DNA of 5,108 nt, from NCBI GenBank assembly GCA_002428895.1, contig DIYC01000092.1:5341-10448 (forward strand), in the 5' to 3' direction. Position 1 is the stretch's first letter. The number at the start of each line of letters is the position of its first letter. The DNA comes from Burkholderiales bacterium UBA6064 (GTDB lineage: Bacteria > Pseudomonadota > Gammaproteobacteria > Burkholderiales > Burkholderiaceae_B). The position numbers and the translations under genes were made by a program. Below, piece by piece: positions 1 to 5,108 of this stretch. A model generated the notes under the pieces. The model ran no database searches. It saw only the letters and a program-made list of their open reading frames with translations, and was not told the DNA's origin.

Positions 1-1
1 G

Positions 2-1003
2 GCTTTTTCAACTCTAATTGTAGGGGCTTTTTTGGCGGCATCCACTGGGGTAGTGGGTGCCAGTGTGATCGCCATGGGTTTAATCTCTTTACCCGTAATG
101 CTCAAGTATGGTTATGATCAGCGTTTAGCAACGGGTACCATTTGCGCCGCTGGCACCTTAGGGCAAATTATTCCACCCTCGGTGATTTTAATTATTTTAG
201 GTGACGTGATGTCTGTGCCCGTGGGCGATTTATTTAAATTGGCCATGATTCCTGGTTTAGTTTTAGTGGGGTTGTATTTGGTGTATGTACTCATTTATAC
301 ACAAATTAATAAACAGGCAGCGCCTGCTGTTCCTTCTAATGCTGAAAATAAATTTGAACTAATTAAAACTGCTTTGTGGAATATCATTCCCTGTGCTGCT
401 TTAATTATGGTGGTTTTAGGGTCTATTCTAACAGGGATTGCCACGCCGACTGAATCGTCGGCATTAGGTGCTGTGGGTTCATTGGTATTGGCGCGTATTT
501 ACAACGGGACAATTAGTTGGGATATTCTTACTCAGAGCGCTAAAGAAACAGTCACTGTGACTTCGATGGTGTTTGCTGTGTTAATTGGTGCGACGGCATT
601 TTCTATGGTGTTCACGTATTCAGATGGTGATCTTTTGGCCGAACAATATTTAGTTAATTTACCCGGTGAAAAGTGGACTTTTCTTATTTTCTCGATGTTG
701 CTGGTTTTTATTTTGGGTTTTTTCATCGATTTCGTTGAAATTGCATTTATTGTGGTACCTATTTTGGCGCCGATTGCTGAAGCCTTGGGTATTAACATGG
801 TTTGGTTTGGTGTTTTAATTGCCATGAATTTACAAACGTCGTTTTTGACACCGCCGTTTGGTTTTAGCTTATTTTACTTAAAGGGAGTTGTGCCACCAGA
901 GGTTAAAACAATCACCCTTTATAAAGGAGTTATTCCATTTATTTTGCTTCAAGTTTTAATGGTGGTGTTGCTGATGGTATTTCCAGAACAACTAGGGTTT
1001 TAG
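2..1003 (+). CDS. dctM: TRAP transporter large permease, DctM family (5' end missing)
   Basis: This is the C-terminal 333 residues of a TRAP-type secondary transporter large subunit. The family imports organic acids and similar solutes across the inner membrane using an ion gradient, together with a small DctQ-type subunit and a periplasmic binding protein. The reading frame is open from base 2, so the true start lies outside the window; family members are usually about 425 to 460 residues. Visible family signatures, numbered from the first visible residue, are the GTLGQIIPPS loop (51-60), the TPTESSALGA loop (148-157), FIDFVEIAFIVVPI (241-254) and LTPPFGF (282-288). Long hydrophobic stretches between them fit the multi-helix permease. 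The best resemblance is to the mannitol/chloroaromatic-compound subgroup, recalled from family patterns; the substrate cannot be read from this subunit. The binding-protein and DctQ genes are not in the window and would be expected upstream. The frame ends at TAG, 34 bases before a hairpin terminator. The family call is firm; the substrate is unknown. Confidence 0.95.
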   Translation, partial: AFSTLIVGAFLAASTGVVGASVIAMGLISLPVMLKYGYDQRLATGTICAAGTLGQIIPPSVILIILGDVMSVPVGDLFKLAMIPGLVLVGLYLVYVLIYTQINKQAAPAVPSNAENKFELIKTALWNIIPCAALIMVVLGSILTGIATPTESSALGAVGSLVLARIYNGTISWDILTQSAKETVTVTSMVFAVLIGATAFSMVFTYSDGDLLAEQYLVNLPGEKWTFLIFSMLLVFILGFFIDFVEIAFIVVPILAPIAEALGINMVWFGVLIAMNLQTSFLTPPFGFSLFYLKGVVPPEVKTITLYKGVIPFILLQVLMVVLLMVFPEQLGF

Positions 1004-1037
1004 GTTTTTTGGTAGTAACAGGTTTTGATGCGTGTAC

Positions 1038-1069
1038 AATGCCCCCAAATTGATTCAAATGGGGGCATT
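1038..1069. terminator. hairpin terminator between two converging genes
   Basis: A perfect 9-bp stem, AATGCCCCC paired with GGGGGCATT, closes a 14-base loop. It lies 34 bases after the TRAP permease stop and 5 bases beyond the stop of the converging haem lipoprotein gene. On the plus strand the stem is followed by a T-rich but interrupted run (1067-1080), as expected of an intrinsic terminator. On the minus strand there is no clear T tract after the stem, so termination of the lipoprotein transcript is plausible but less certain. Its position between converging stops fits a shared terminator. Confidence 0.75.
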
Positions 1070-1074
1070 TGCAT

Positions 1075-1641
1075 TTATTTGCCAGTAGCGGCTGAATAGG
1101 CAGCCAGCACACTGTGATCATGAGGTAAATTTAAACTTACTTTTTGATCAAAGTATTGATCATAGTGAAAAATGTAATCTTTGTCTGCCAAAGGGGCGTG
1201 GCAACCGCGGCAACCATCATAATTGGTGTCTTTAATGAGTTCGCCTTGTGCATTGTAAGCACCATAAGCCCAATCACCATTGTTAATTTTGGCTTGCGAC
1301 CCATTGCCTTTGCCTTTAGTCATCACAAACACTTTGGCTAGGTCGCCTTTTTGTTTGCCACCGTACCCATCGTCTTTCGTTTTATAAATGGCCATGACAA
1401 AACTGCTGCCATTTGCAAAGGCTTCGCCTTTTTTGGCCTTTGTGCCAACTTGATTCACGTAAATGTCACGGATTTCGCCATTGCTTTTTTCAATGTCTTT
1501 GATAAAAACAGGCCAAGATTCGTAATTTTTAGGTAAGGCAACATCAGCACCGTCTTTAAGATTGTTGGAGCCGGTCGTAGATGCGCAGCCAATAACAATA
1601 AACGAAGCCAATAAAGTAGAGCCAATTAAATATTTTTTCAT
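1075..1641 (-). CDS. cytochrome P460 / c'-beta family haem lipoprotein
   Basis: A 188-residue exported c-type cytochrome. The first 18 residues form a lipoprotein signal (MKKYLIGSTL then a hydrophobic core) ending in the lipobox V-I-G-C, with Cys19 the lipidated residue. Ala at position +2 does not match the Asp inner-membrane retention signal, so outer-membrane anchoring facing the periplasm is likely. The single haem site is C144-R-G-C147-H148. Around it are P460-family landmarks: LPKNYESW (36-43), EIRDIYVN (56-63), a GDWAY strand (122-126) and KDYIFHY (154-160) after the haem site. Family members oxidise hydroxylamine (cytochrome P460) or bind nitric oxide (cytochrome c'-beta). Aligned from memory to Nitrosomonas P460, the haem-crosslinking Lys position appears to be Met83, so hydroxylamine oxidation is doubtful. 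The frame is open 38 codons further upstream, but that extension overlaps the preceding gene and has no signal peptide. The start chosen here has a good Shine-Dalgarno sequence and puts the lipoprotein signal at the N-terminus. Family call firm, activity unknown. Confidence 0.9.
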   Translation of the reverse strand: MKKYLIGSTLLASFIVIGCASTTGSNNLKDGADVALPKNYESWPVFIKDIEKSNGEIRDIYVNQVGTKAKKGEAFANGSSFVMAIYKTKDDGYGGKQKGDLAKVFVMTKGKGNGSQAKINNGDWAYGAYNAQGELIKDTNYDGCRGCHAPLADKDYIFHYDQYFDQKVSLNLPHDHSVLAAYSAATGK

Positions 1642-1648
1642 CAATGTT

Positions 1649-1654
1649 TCCTTT
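1649..1654 (-). promoter_or_regulatory. ribosome binding site of the haem lipoprotein gene
   Basis: On the minus strand the sequence AAAGGA lies 7 bases upstream of the ATG at 1641. It supports this internal ATG over the longer open frame that begins inside the upstream gene. Confidence 0.75.
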
Positions 1655-1681
1655 GAAAATAAACTTGAAAATTCCTCATAA

Positions 1682-1708
1682 ATTATAAGGTTAATTTTTT
1701 GCGCTGAA
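1682..1708 (-). promoter_or_regulatory. putative promoter of the haem lipoprotein gene
   Basis: The minus strand carries a perfect -10 hexamer TATAAT (1687 down to 1682), about 40 bases upstream of the ATG. The upstream -35 is poor: the best hexamer is TTCAGC (1708-1703) at a short 15-base spacing. An A-rich run lies between the two. Transcription would start near 1675 and give a leader of roughly 35 bases. The weak -35 suggests low basal activity, need for an activator, or an alternative sigma factor; this is inference. Confidence 0.4.
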
Positions 1709-1726
1709 GTACGATTTAAAGTTATT

Positions 1727-3649
1727 TCACAGAATAAATTCGATGTCTTTACCATTTGACCCCAGTTGTACCACTTGAATTGGTCTACCCTTGTCGTCGA
1801 GTTTTACCATTCCGATGCCCGCTTGGTTCACAAGTCGCTGCGCTCGTTGTGCATCAGCAGGCTTACGTGGAATAATTTTTAAATTGCGTCGCTTAGTAAA
1901 CCAGTTTAGCGGTGAATGAGGGGCATATAGCCAACGATTTAAACGATCAAACCAGGTGAGAAGTGTTTTAGGAAATTCATTAATCAATCCACTGCTGGTA
2001 ATTTGCCACACTTCTTGGTCGCTATTGCCTTGTCGAAGTTCCACATCGTAGACAAACGAGTAATGCACATCGCCTGATAAAATCACAAATTGTTTAGGTG
2101 TTTGATCGTGATGAAAAATATTCATCATCGTCTTGGCTGTACCTTTGTGTGCCATCCAGTTTTCTGCATCAACTACCAGTGCATGGTCGAACATTGAAAA
2201 TAATTTTTGGATTGCTTCAATCAGTTTAACGCCGAACATGGGTGCAGGTGAAACCAGCAACACAGAATTTTTATGTTGTAATTCACGATGCAATTTTTGT
2301 AGCGATTCAAAATCCATAAGCCCCGATGGTTTGTGTAGCTTTTCTGCATGCCATCGGTGAGTGCGGGTGTCTAAAACGATCAATGGCGGTGTTGTGGGCC
2401 ACTGGTAGGCCCAGCGTCGAAAATCGAGCAATTCGTCAATTAAGTTTGAATGTGCTTGTGGGTCATGCTGTTGCAACAGTTGATCAATTTTTTTAGGCCA
2501 GTGTTTGGGTATTTGCTCGGGTGCATTACCCCAGTGTTGACACACTGTATAGGCAATTAACGCATTGCCAATAATGCGTTTAGAAAAGGGGTGACCATAA
2601 GCATCGTATTCCCATTCTGCTGTTAAATTCCAGTCGTCTGTGATGTCATGGTCATCAAACATCATGGCTGTTGGCAAGTGCGCCAAAAAACGCCTAGCCT
2701 GTGGCAAAGTCGTTGCAAATTGTTTCAGAGCGATTTTGTGTCGATTAAAGCACTGTTGGTTTGCTTCTGTCCAATTTGGATCGGCATTTAAGGTGTCAAA
2801 TTCATGTTCTAAGTGTTGCCACAATGCGGGAGACCATACCAAAAGATACATCGTAAACATTTCTGCCAGCGACACCAGATGATTTTGTGCATTGGCTGAA
2901 GTAAAAATAGGCTTTCGAACACCACGAAATACTGTGTCATCAACACGAGAGGCAATTGGCAAAAGAGTTTCTCTTTTGTAGCAATATTCGCTGTGGGTAT
3001 GCAGACTGAAACTGTCTAATACTGAAGTACCTGGTAACGGTTCGTTCTTAAATTCGAGTACCGCAATCGCACAGTGAATAAAAGTGAGTAGGGGGGCTGC
3101 TACATCGTCTACATACACCTGGTCGCCGCTCATCATTAAAAGTGTGGGCCAGTCTTGTATGGGGGTATTCATTAATTCTGTGTCGCCACGTACTAGACCA
3201 TCTTGTGCTGGAAAGTGTGGTTTTCTACAAGAACCGTGGAGTAATTTATTCACTTGTTTTTGAAGTATAAACCCAGGCGTACTAAAGCCCGGGTAGCATA
3301 AGTCTGGGTGCAAGGTATGAATACTGACCCATTGTTCGTGATGCAATAAAGACAATTCATACCCAATCCACGTGTTAAAAGGCAACGGGCTAGATAACAT
3401 GACGTTCAGCATTAGCACGTGTGCATGGTGTGCTAAACAAATGCGTTGGCAATGATGTTGTTCAAGGTGATCTGCATCAAAAACAATTGGAATACCTAAG
3501 TGGGGCGTTAACCGAAGTTGTACGCGAGTCGGGTAACTTGTGACCAACCACAGGGTCACAGTGTGGTTGGTCACACGTCTTAACAGGGGGCCACACAGTA
3601 CGAGTGGTAATTGATTTTGGGGTAGAGTGTTGGCGGTGTCTGTTTTCAT
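1727..3649 (-). CDS. PhoD-like metallophosphoesterase (alkaline phosphatase D superfamily)
   Basis: A 640-residue protein with the metal-site blocks of PhoD-type phosphoesterases in their usual order. An N-terminal beta-rich domain opens with LPLVLCGPLLRRV (14-26). Then come GSCRKP (139-144), SGDQVYVDD (174-182), FDDHDITDDWN (331-341), LDTRTHR (426-432) and SGDVHYS (525-531), followed by TSSGLINEFP (551-560). The Asp and His residues in these blocks are the expected metal ligands. Such enzymes hydrolyse phosphate mono- or diesters, but the substrate of this branch is unknown. Secreted PhoD enzymes carry a Tat signal. Here there is no twin-arginine signal peptide (the Arg pair at 24-25 lies in a conserved strand), so the product is probably cytoplasmic. 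The ATG has only a weak AGG three bases away as ribosome binding site, yet no other in-frame ATG precedes the conserved N-terminal strand. The haem lipoprotein gene follows on the same strand, and the SIMPL gene diverges upstream. No Pho box was recognised. Confidence 0.9.
   Translation of the reverse strand: MKTDTANTLPQNQLPLVLCGPLLRRVTNHTVTLWLVTSYPTRVQLRLTPHLGIPIVFDADHLEQHHCQRICLAHHAHVLMLNVMLSSPLPFNTWIGYELSLLHHEQWVSIHTLHPDLCYPGFSTPGFILQKQVNKLLHGSCRKPHFPAQDGLVRGDTELMNTPIQDWPTLLMMSGDQVYVDDVAAPLLTFIHCAIAVLEFKNEPLPGTSVLDSFSLHTHSEYCYKRETLLPIASRVDDTVFRGVRKPIFTSANAQNHLVSLAEMFTMYLLVWSPALWQHLEHEFDTLNADPNWTEANQQCFNRHKIALKQFATTLPQARRFLAHLPTAMMFDDHDITDDWNLTAEWEYDAYGHPFSKRIIGNALIAYTVCQHWGNAPEQIPKHWPKKIDQLLQQHDPQAHSNLIDELLDFRRWAYQWPTTPPLIVLDTRTHRWHAEKLHKPSGLMDFESLQKLHRELQHKNSVLLVSPAPMFGVKLIEAIQKLFSMFDHALVVDAENWMAHKGTAKTMMNIFHHDQTPKQFVILSGDVHYSFVYDVELRQGNSDQEVWQITSSGLINEFPKTLLTWFDRLNRWLYAPHSPLNWFTKRRNLKIIPRKPADAQRAQRLVNQAGIGMVKLDDKGRPIQVVQLGSNGKDIEFIL
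3539..3575 (-). repeat. perfect 14-bp inverted repeat inside the phosphoesterase coding start
   Basis: TGTGACCAACCACA (3539-3552) is exactly complementary to TGTGGTTGGTCACA (3562-3575), with a 9-base spacer. The spacer holds a further GGTCACA (3554-3560) that can pair with the outer end of the left arm, giving a 7-bp alternative hairpin. In the minus-strand mRNA the element covers codons 25 to 37, which encode a strand with three Val-Thr pairs. It therefore begins about 75 bases after the start codon. A stem this long and exact is unlikely by chance in a window of this size. A function in translation, mRNA stability or protein binding is inference. Confidence 0.85.
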
Positions 3650-3726
3650 AAACCTGTTGCGTTGAAGTGAAGCAGGGTGATTTGTTTTATTGCGCTTGAT
3701 TTTTATCGTATACCGAGTTTTACAAC

Positions 3727-3732
3727 TATAAT
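3727..3732 (+). promoter_or_regulatory. putative -10 box for the SIMPL gene
   Basis: A perfect TATAAT lies 28 bases upstream of the GTG start in the divergent intergenic region (3650-3760). No convincing -35 is seen at 16 to 18 bases; the hexamer at 17 bases is TATCGT. The TTGATT at 3696-3701 is too far away. The implied leader is about 20 bases and contains the ribosome binding site. The oppositely directed promoter of the phosphoesterase gene must lie in the same region, but I could not pick one confidently. Confidence 0.4.
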
Positions 3733-3748
3733 TTTAGCTATTCGCAAA

Positions 3749-3755
3749 AAGGGGA
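3749..3755 (+). promoter_or_regulatory. ribosome binding site that sets the GTG start of the SIMPL gene
   Basis: AAGGGGA is 5 bases before the GTG at 3761. An in-frame GTG at 3677 would add 28 residues but lies upstream of the -10 box and lacks such a site. The later start also places the membrane segment directly at the N-terminus, as is usual for the family. Confidence 0.65.
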
Positions 3756-3760
3756 TCACA

Positions 3761-4486
3761 GTGCAAAAATCAAATTCTATTGGGTTGTTTTTTTTAGGTA
3801 TCTTTCTTGCCTCAGGGATTGCAGTGGCTGGTTTTTTTGTGAGCCAAACCTTGTACAACTCTCAGGTGGCGATGAATTCAGCCGAGGTAAAAGGTCTGGC
3901 CGAGCGGCGAGTGCTTGCGGATCAGGCCAATTGGTCGGTGACTGTTTCAAATGTTGGTAATTCAAGATCACAAATTCCAGATTTGTATGCAAAGACTGAG
4001 CAAAATCAAAAACAAGTGATCGAATTGTTGAAAGCCAGTGGCTTTGCCGATGAAGAAATTAAAACGGGATTGGTGCAATACATGTTCGAAGAGTATCGTG
4101 ACAGCAACAATCGCGTGATTGAACAAAAGCATCTCATTCAAAGCAGTGTCACAGTTAACACCAAACAGGTTGAGAAGGTAGAGCAAGCGCGTGCTACAGT
4201 CAATAAATTAATTGTTGAAGGGGTTCAACTCATTAACGAACAACCGTTTTATTTGTTCACTAAGTTAAATGACATTAAACCTGAAATGCTGCAGGAGGCA
4301 ACTCGGAATGCGCGTATTGCTGCCAATGAATTTGCAACCAATGCAGGGGTTTCAGTAGGGTCGATACAGAGTGCAACGCAAGGTAGTTTTATTGTCCGAG
4401 ATGCGGGTGCTGAGTATGGTGACACCAATAAACTTGAAAAAGATGTTCGCGTGGTGACGCAAATCCGTTTTTTCTTAACCAACTAA
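3761..4486 (+). CDS. SIMPL domain (DUF541, YggE-like) protein with N-terminal membrane anchor
   Basis: A 241-residue protein starting at GTG. Residues 7 to about 28 form one hydrophobic segment (IGLFFLGIFLASGIAVAGFF), most likely an uncleaved anchor with the rest of the protein in the periplasm. The SIMPL domain begins with the family signature VKGLAERRV (43-51) followed by an ADQANWSVTV strand. It runs almost to the C-terminus and ends in the strand KDVRVVTQIRFFLTN. The length and the single anchor match the group of proteobacterial SIMPL proteins having a GLAER motif. Their biochemical function is unknown; E. coli YggE is linked to oxidative stress, which cannot be assumed here. The gene diverges from the PhoD-like gene and converges with the unassigned gene at the right edge. 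A plus-strand hairpin begins 2 bases after the stop. The family call is strong; the start is well supported by the ribosome binding site and membrane segment. Confidence 0.9.
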   Translation: MQKSNSIGLFFLGIFLASGIAVAGFFVSQTLYNSQVAMNSAEVKGLAERRVLADQANWSVTVSNVGNSRSQIPDLYAKTEQNQKQVIELLKASGFADEEIKTGLVQYMFEEYRDSNNRVIEQKHLIQSSVTVNTKQVEKVEQARATVNKLIVEGVQLINEQPFYLFTKLNDIKPEMLQEATRNARIAANEFATNAGVSVGSIQSATQGSFIVRDAGAEYGDTNKLEKDVRVVTQIRFFLTN

Positions 4487-4488
4487 CC

Positions 4489-4533
4489 TCTGTATATGAC
4501 GGTTAATGACATTTAAAAATTGTCGTGTACAGA
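4489..4533 (+). terminator. strand-specific hairpin after the SIMPL gene (possible 3' end element)
   Basis: TCTGTATATGACGGTT (4489-4504) pairs with AATTGTCGTGTACAGA (4518-4533) over 16 consecutive pairs. Four of these are G-U wobbles (4495-4527, 4497-4525, 4501-4521, 4502-4520), and the loop is 13 bases. In the opposite-strand RNA those four become A-C mismatches, so the fold favours the SIMPL transcript. There is no T run after the stem, so it is not a classical intrinsic terminator. It could be a 3' stabilising stem or a weak or Rho-assisted end. Confidence 0.45.
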
Positions 4534-4573
4534 AAACATGGACTAAAATCCCTAATTTGTTACCTAGATTTAC

Positions 4574-5107
4574 TTATGGGTTAGCTAGGTTAACTCTGAG
4601 TTCAATTCGTCGCCTTTTGGCCTCGGGAAACGCCTTTGAATTTTCTTCGGGCACGACATCAACCCAACGCTGCCGATTGTTACTTTTTGACGCTGAATAG
4701 GTGTCTTGTTGAATAACCAGAGCCCTGTCTTGACTGCTCAGTGACCAAGATGCTACCGACCCAGATTCTATTGATTCTTCATTCGCACCAAGAACTCCAT
4801 CGACGTCATCATATTCTTCCAGGGGATTGAACTGTGAAAAGAAAGTATCAAATTCAACAGATGTGATGCTTTGAGACTGAATCAAATGTTGTTTGATTTG
4901 GTTCATTTGTTGGTGAACTGATCCCTGCCTAATGATACTTTTAGGAAAGGTAGACAAAAATTGAATGGTTTGGCCTAAACAAAGTTTAGGCACTCTTGAT
5001 AAAAGAGTAGAAACTCTATTGGCTGAGAATTTGCCTTCACCGATCAGCCCCAGCAGGGCGTCCTTCTGGGCACCGAGCGTTTTGATTGCCTCTTCCAGAT
5101 TGGCTCC
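4574..5107 (-). CDS. unassigned protein with OmpA/MotB-like C-terminus (5' end missing)
   Basis: The frame is open from the right edge to TAA, giving the last 177 residues of a protein whose start lies outside the window. I do not recognise it firmly. Residues 1 to about 40 (LEEAIKTLGAQKDALLGLI and onward) look helical, possibly coiled coil. The end carries WSLSSQDRALVIQQ (121-134) and EAKRRRIELRV (162-172). These resemble the W-x-L-S-x-x-RA helix and the NRRIELR strand that close OmpA/MotB-type peptidoglycan-binding domains. Between them the region is short, and the usual GHTD-like motif is not evident (only YDDVDGVLG near 99-107), so the domain is divergent, decayed, or the match is coincidental. 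An acidic, Ser-rich stretch spans about 96 to 120. A GTG at 4993 is an internal possibility but has no reason to be preferred over the open upstream frame. The gene converges on the SIMPL gene with an 87-base gap. That a gene is here is likely; its function is a guess. Confidence 0.6.
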   Translation of the reverse strand, partial: GANLEEAIKTLGAQKDALLGLIGEGKFSANRVSTLLSRVPKLCLGQTIQFLSTFPKSIIRQGSVHQQMNQIKQHLIQSQSITSVEFDTFFSQFNPLEEYDDVDGVLGANEESIESGSVASWSLSSQDRALVIQQDTYSASKSNNRQRWVDVVPEENSKAFPEAKRRRIELRVNLANP

Positions 5108-5108
5108 C

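Noticed and set aside
532..825. Open frame on the minus strand across the TRAP permease, and similar frames opposite the other genes
   Set aside because: Each lies opposite a clearly conserved coding region, shows no recognisable motif, and reflects codon bias of the real gene.
1642..1755. 38-codon N-terminal extension of the haem lipoprotein frame
   Set aside because: It overlaps the end of the phosphoesterase gene, contains the -10 box and ribosome binding site of the lipoprotein gene, and would bury the lipoprotein signal internally.
2559..2580. 8-bp perfect hairpin (AACGCATT/AATGCGTT) inside the phosphoesterase gene, with a 6-bp hairpin at 2532-2547 beside it
   Set aside because: Stems of this length with short loops are expected about once or more by chance in a window this size, and there is no T tract or gene boundary here.
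2960..2978. CAAAAGAG-TTT-CTCTTTTG hairpin inside the phosphoesterase gene
   Set aside because: It is an AT-rich 8-bp stem within a well-supported coding region, explained by Lys-Arg-Glu-Thr-Leu-Leu codons and compatible with chance.
3677..3760. 28-codon N-terminal extension of the SIMPL frame starting at an upstream GTG
   Set aside because: It lies upstream of the TATAAT box, lacks a good ribosome binding site, and would move the membrane anchor away from the N-terminus.
4562..4590. ACCTAG/CTAGGT inverted repeat around the stop codon of the right-edge gene, considered as its terminator
   Set aside because: The stem is only 6 bp with a 17-base loop and has no T run on the minus strand.

Overview
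The window reads as an ordinary chromosomal stretch of an AT-leaning Gram-negative bacterium, most likely a gammaproteobacterium. The grounds are a TRAP-type transporter, a lipoprotein c-type cytochrome of the P460 fold, a PhoD-like metallophosphatase, and an inner-membrane-anchored SIMPL (DUF541) protein. The lineage is inferred from gene content and composition only. No tRNA, rRNA, CRISPR array, insertion sequence or phage gene was seen.

Layout from left to right. (1) The 3' part of a TRAP transporter large permease (DctM family) runs rightward off the left edge and ends at 1003. (2) A strong GC-rich hairpin (1038-1069) sits between it and a converging gene and can end transcription from both sides. 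(3) On the minus strand, a 640-residue PhoD-like phosphoesterase (1727-3649) is followed after about 110 bases by a short lipoprotein with one CxxCH haem site, of the cytochrome P460 / cytochrome c'-beta family (1075-1641). The lipoprotein has its own ribosome binding site and a consensus -10 box, so it may be transcribed from its own promoter as well as by read-through. (4) A divergent intergenic region of about 110 bases leads to a rightward SIMPL-domain protein with one N-terminal membrane segment (3761-4486). (5) Just after its stop codon is a 16-bp hairpin that forms only in the plus-strand RNA. (6) A converging minus-strand gene enters from the right edge (4574-5107, 5' end missing). It is unassigned, with a C-terminus that resembles a divergent OmpA/MotB-like peptidoglycan-binding domain.

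The genes do not form an obvious single pathway. Four of the five products are predicted to act at the envelope or may do so: permease, haem lipoprotein, anchored SIMPL protein, and possibly the OmpA-like protein. I found no convincing new multi-gene system. The points most worth a second look are: a perfect 14-bp inverted repeat with a third copy of its arm inside the start of the phosphoesterase gene; the apparent absence of the haem-crosslinking lysine in the P460-family protein; the strand-specific hairpin after the SIMPL gene; and the unassigned right-edge gene, with its abrupt composition change.
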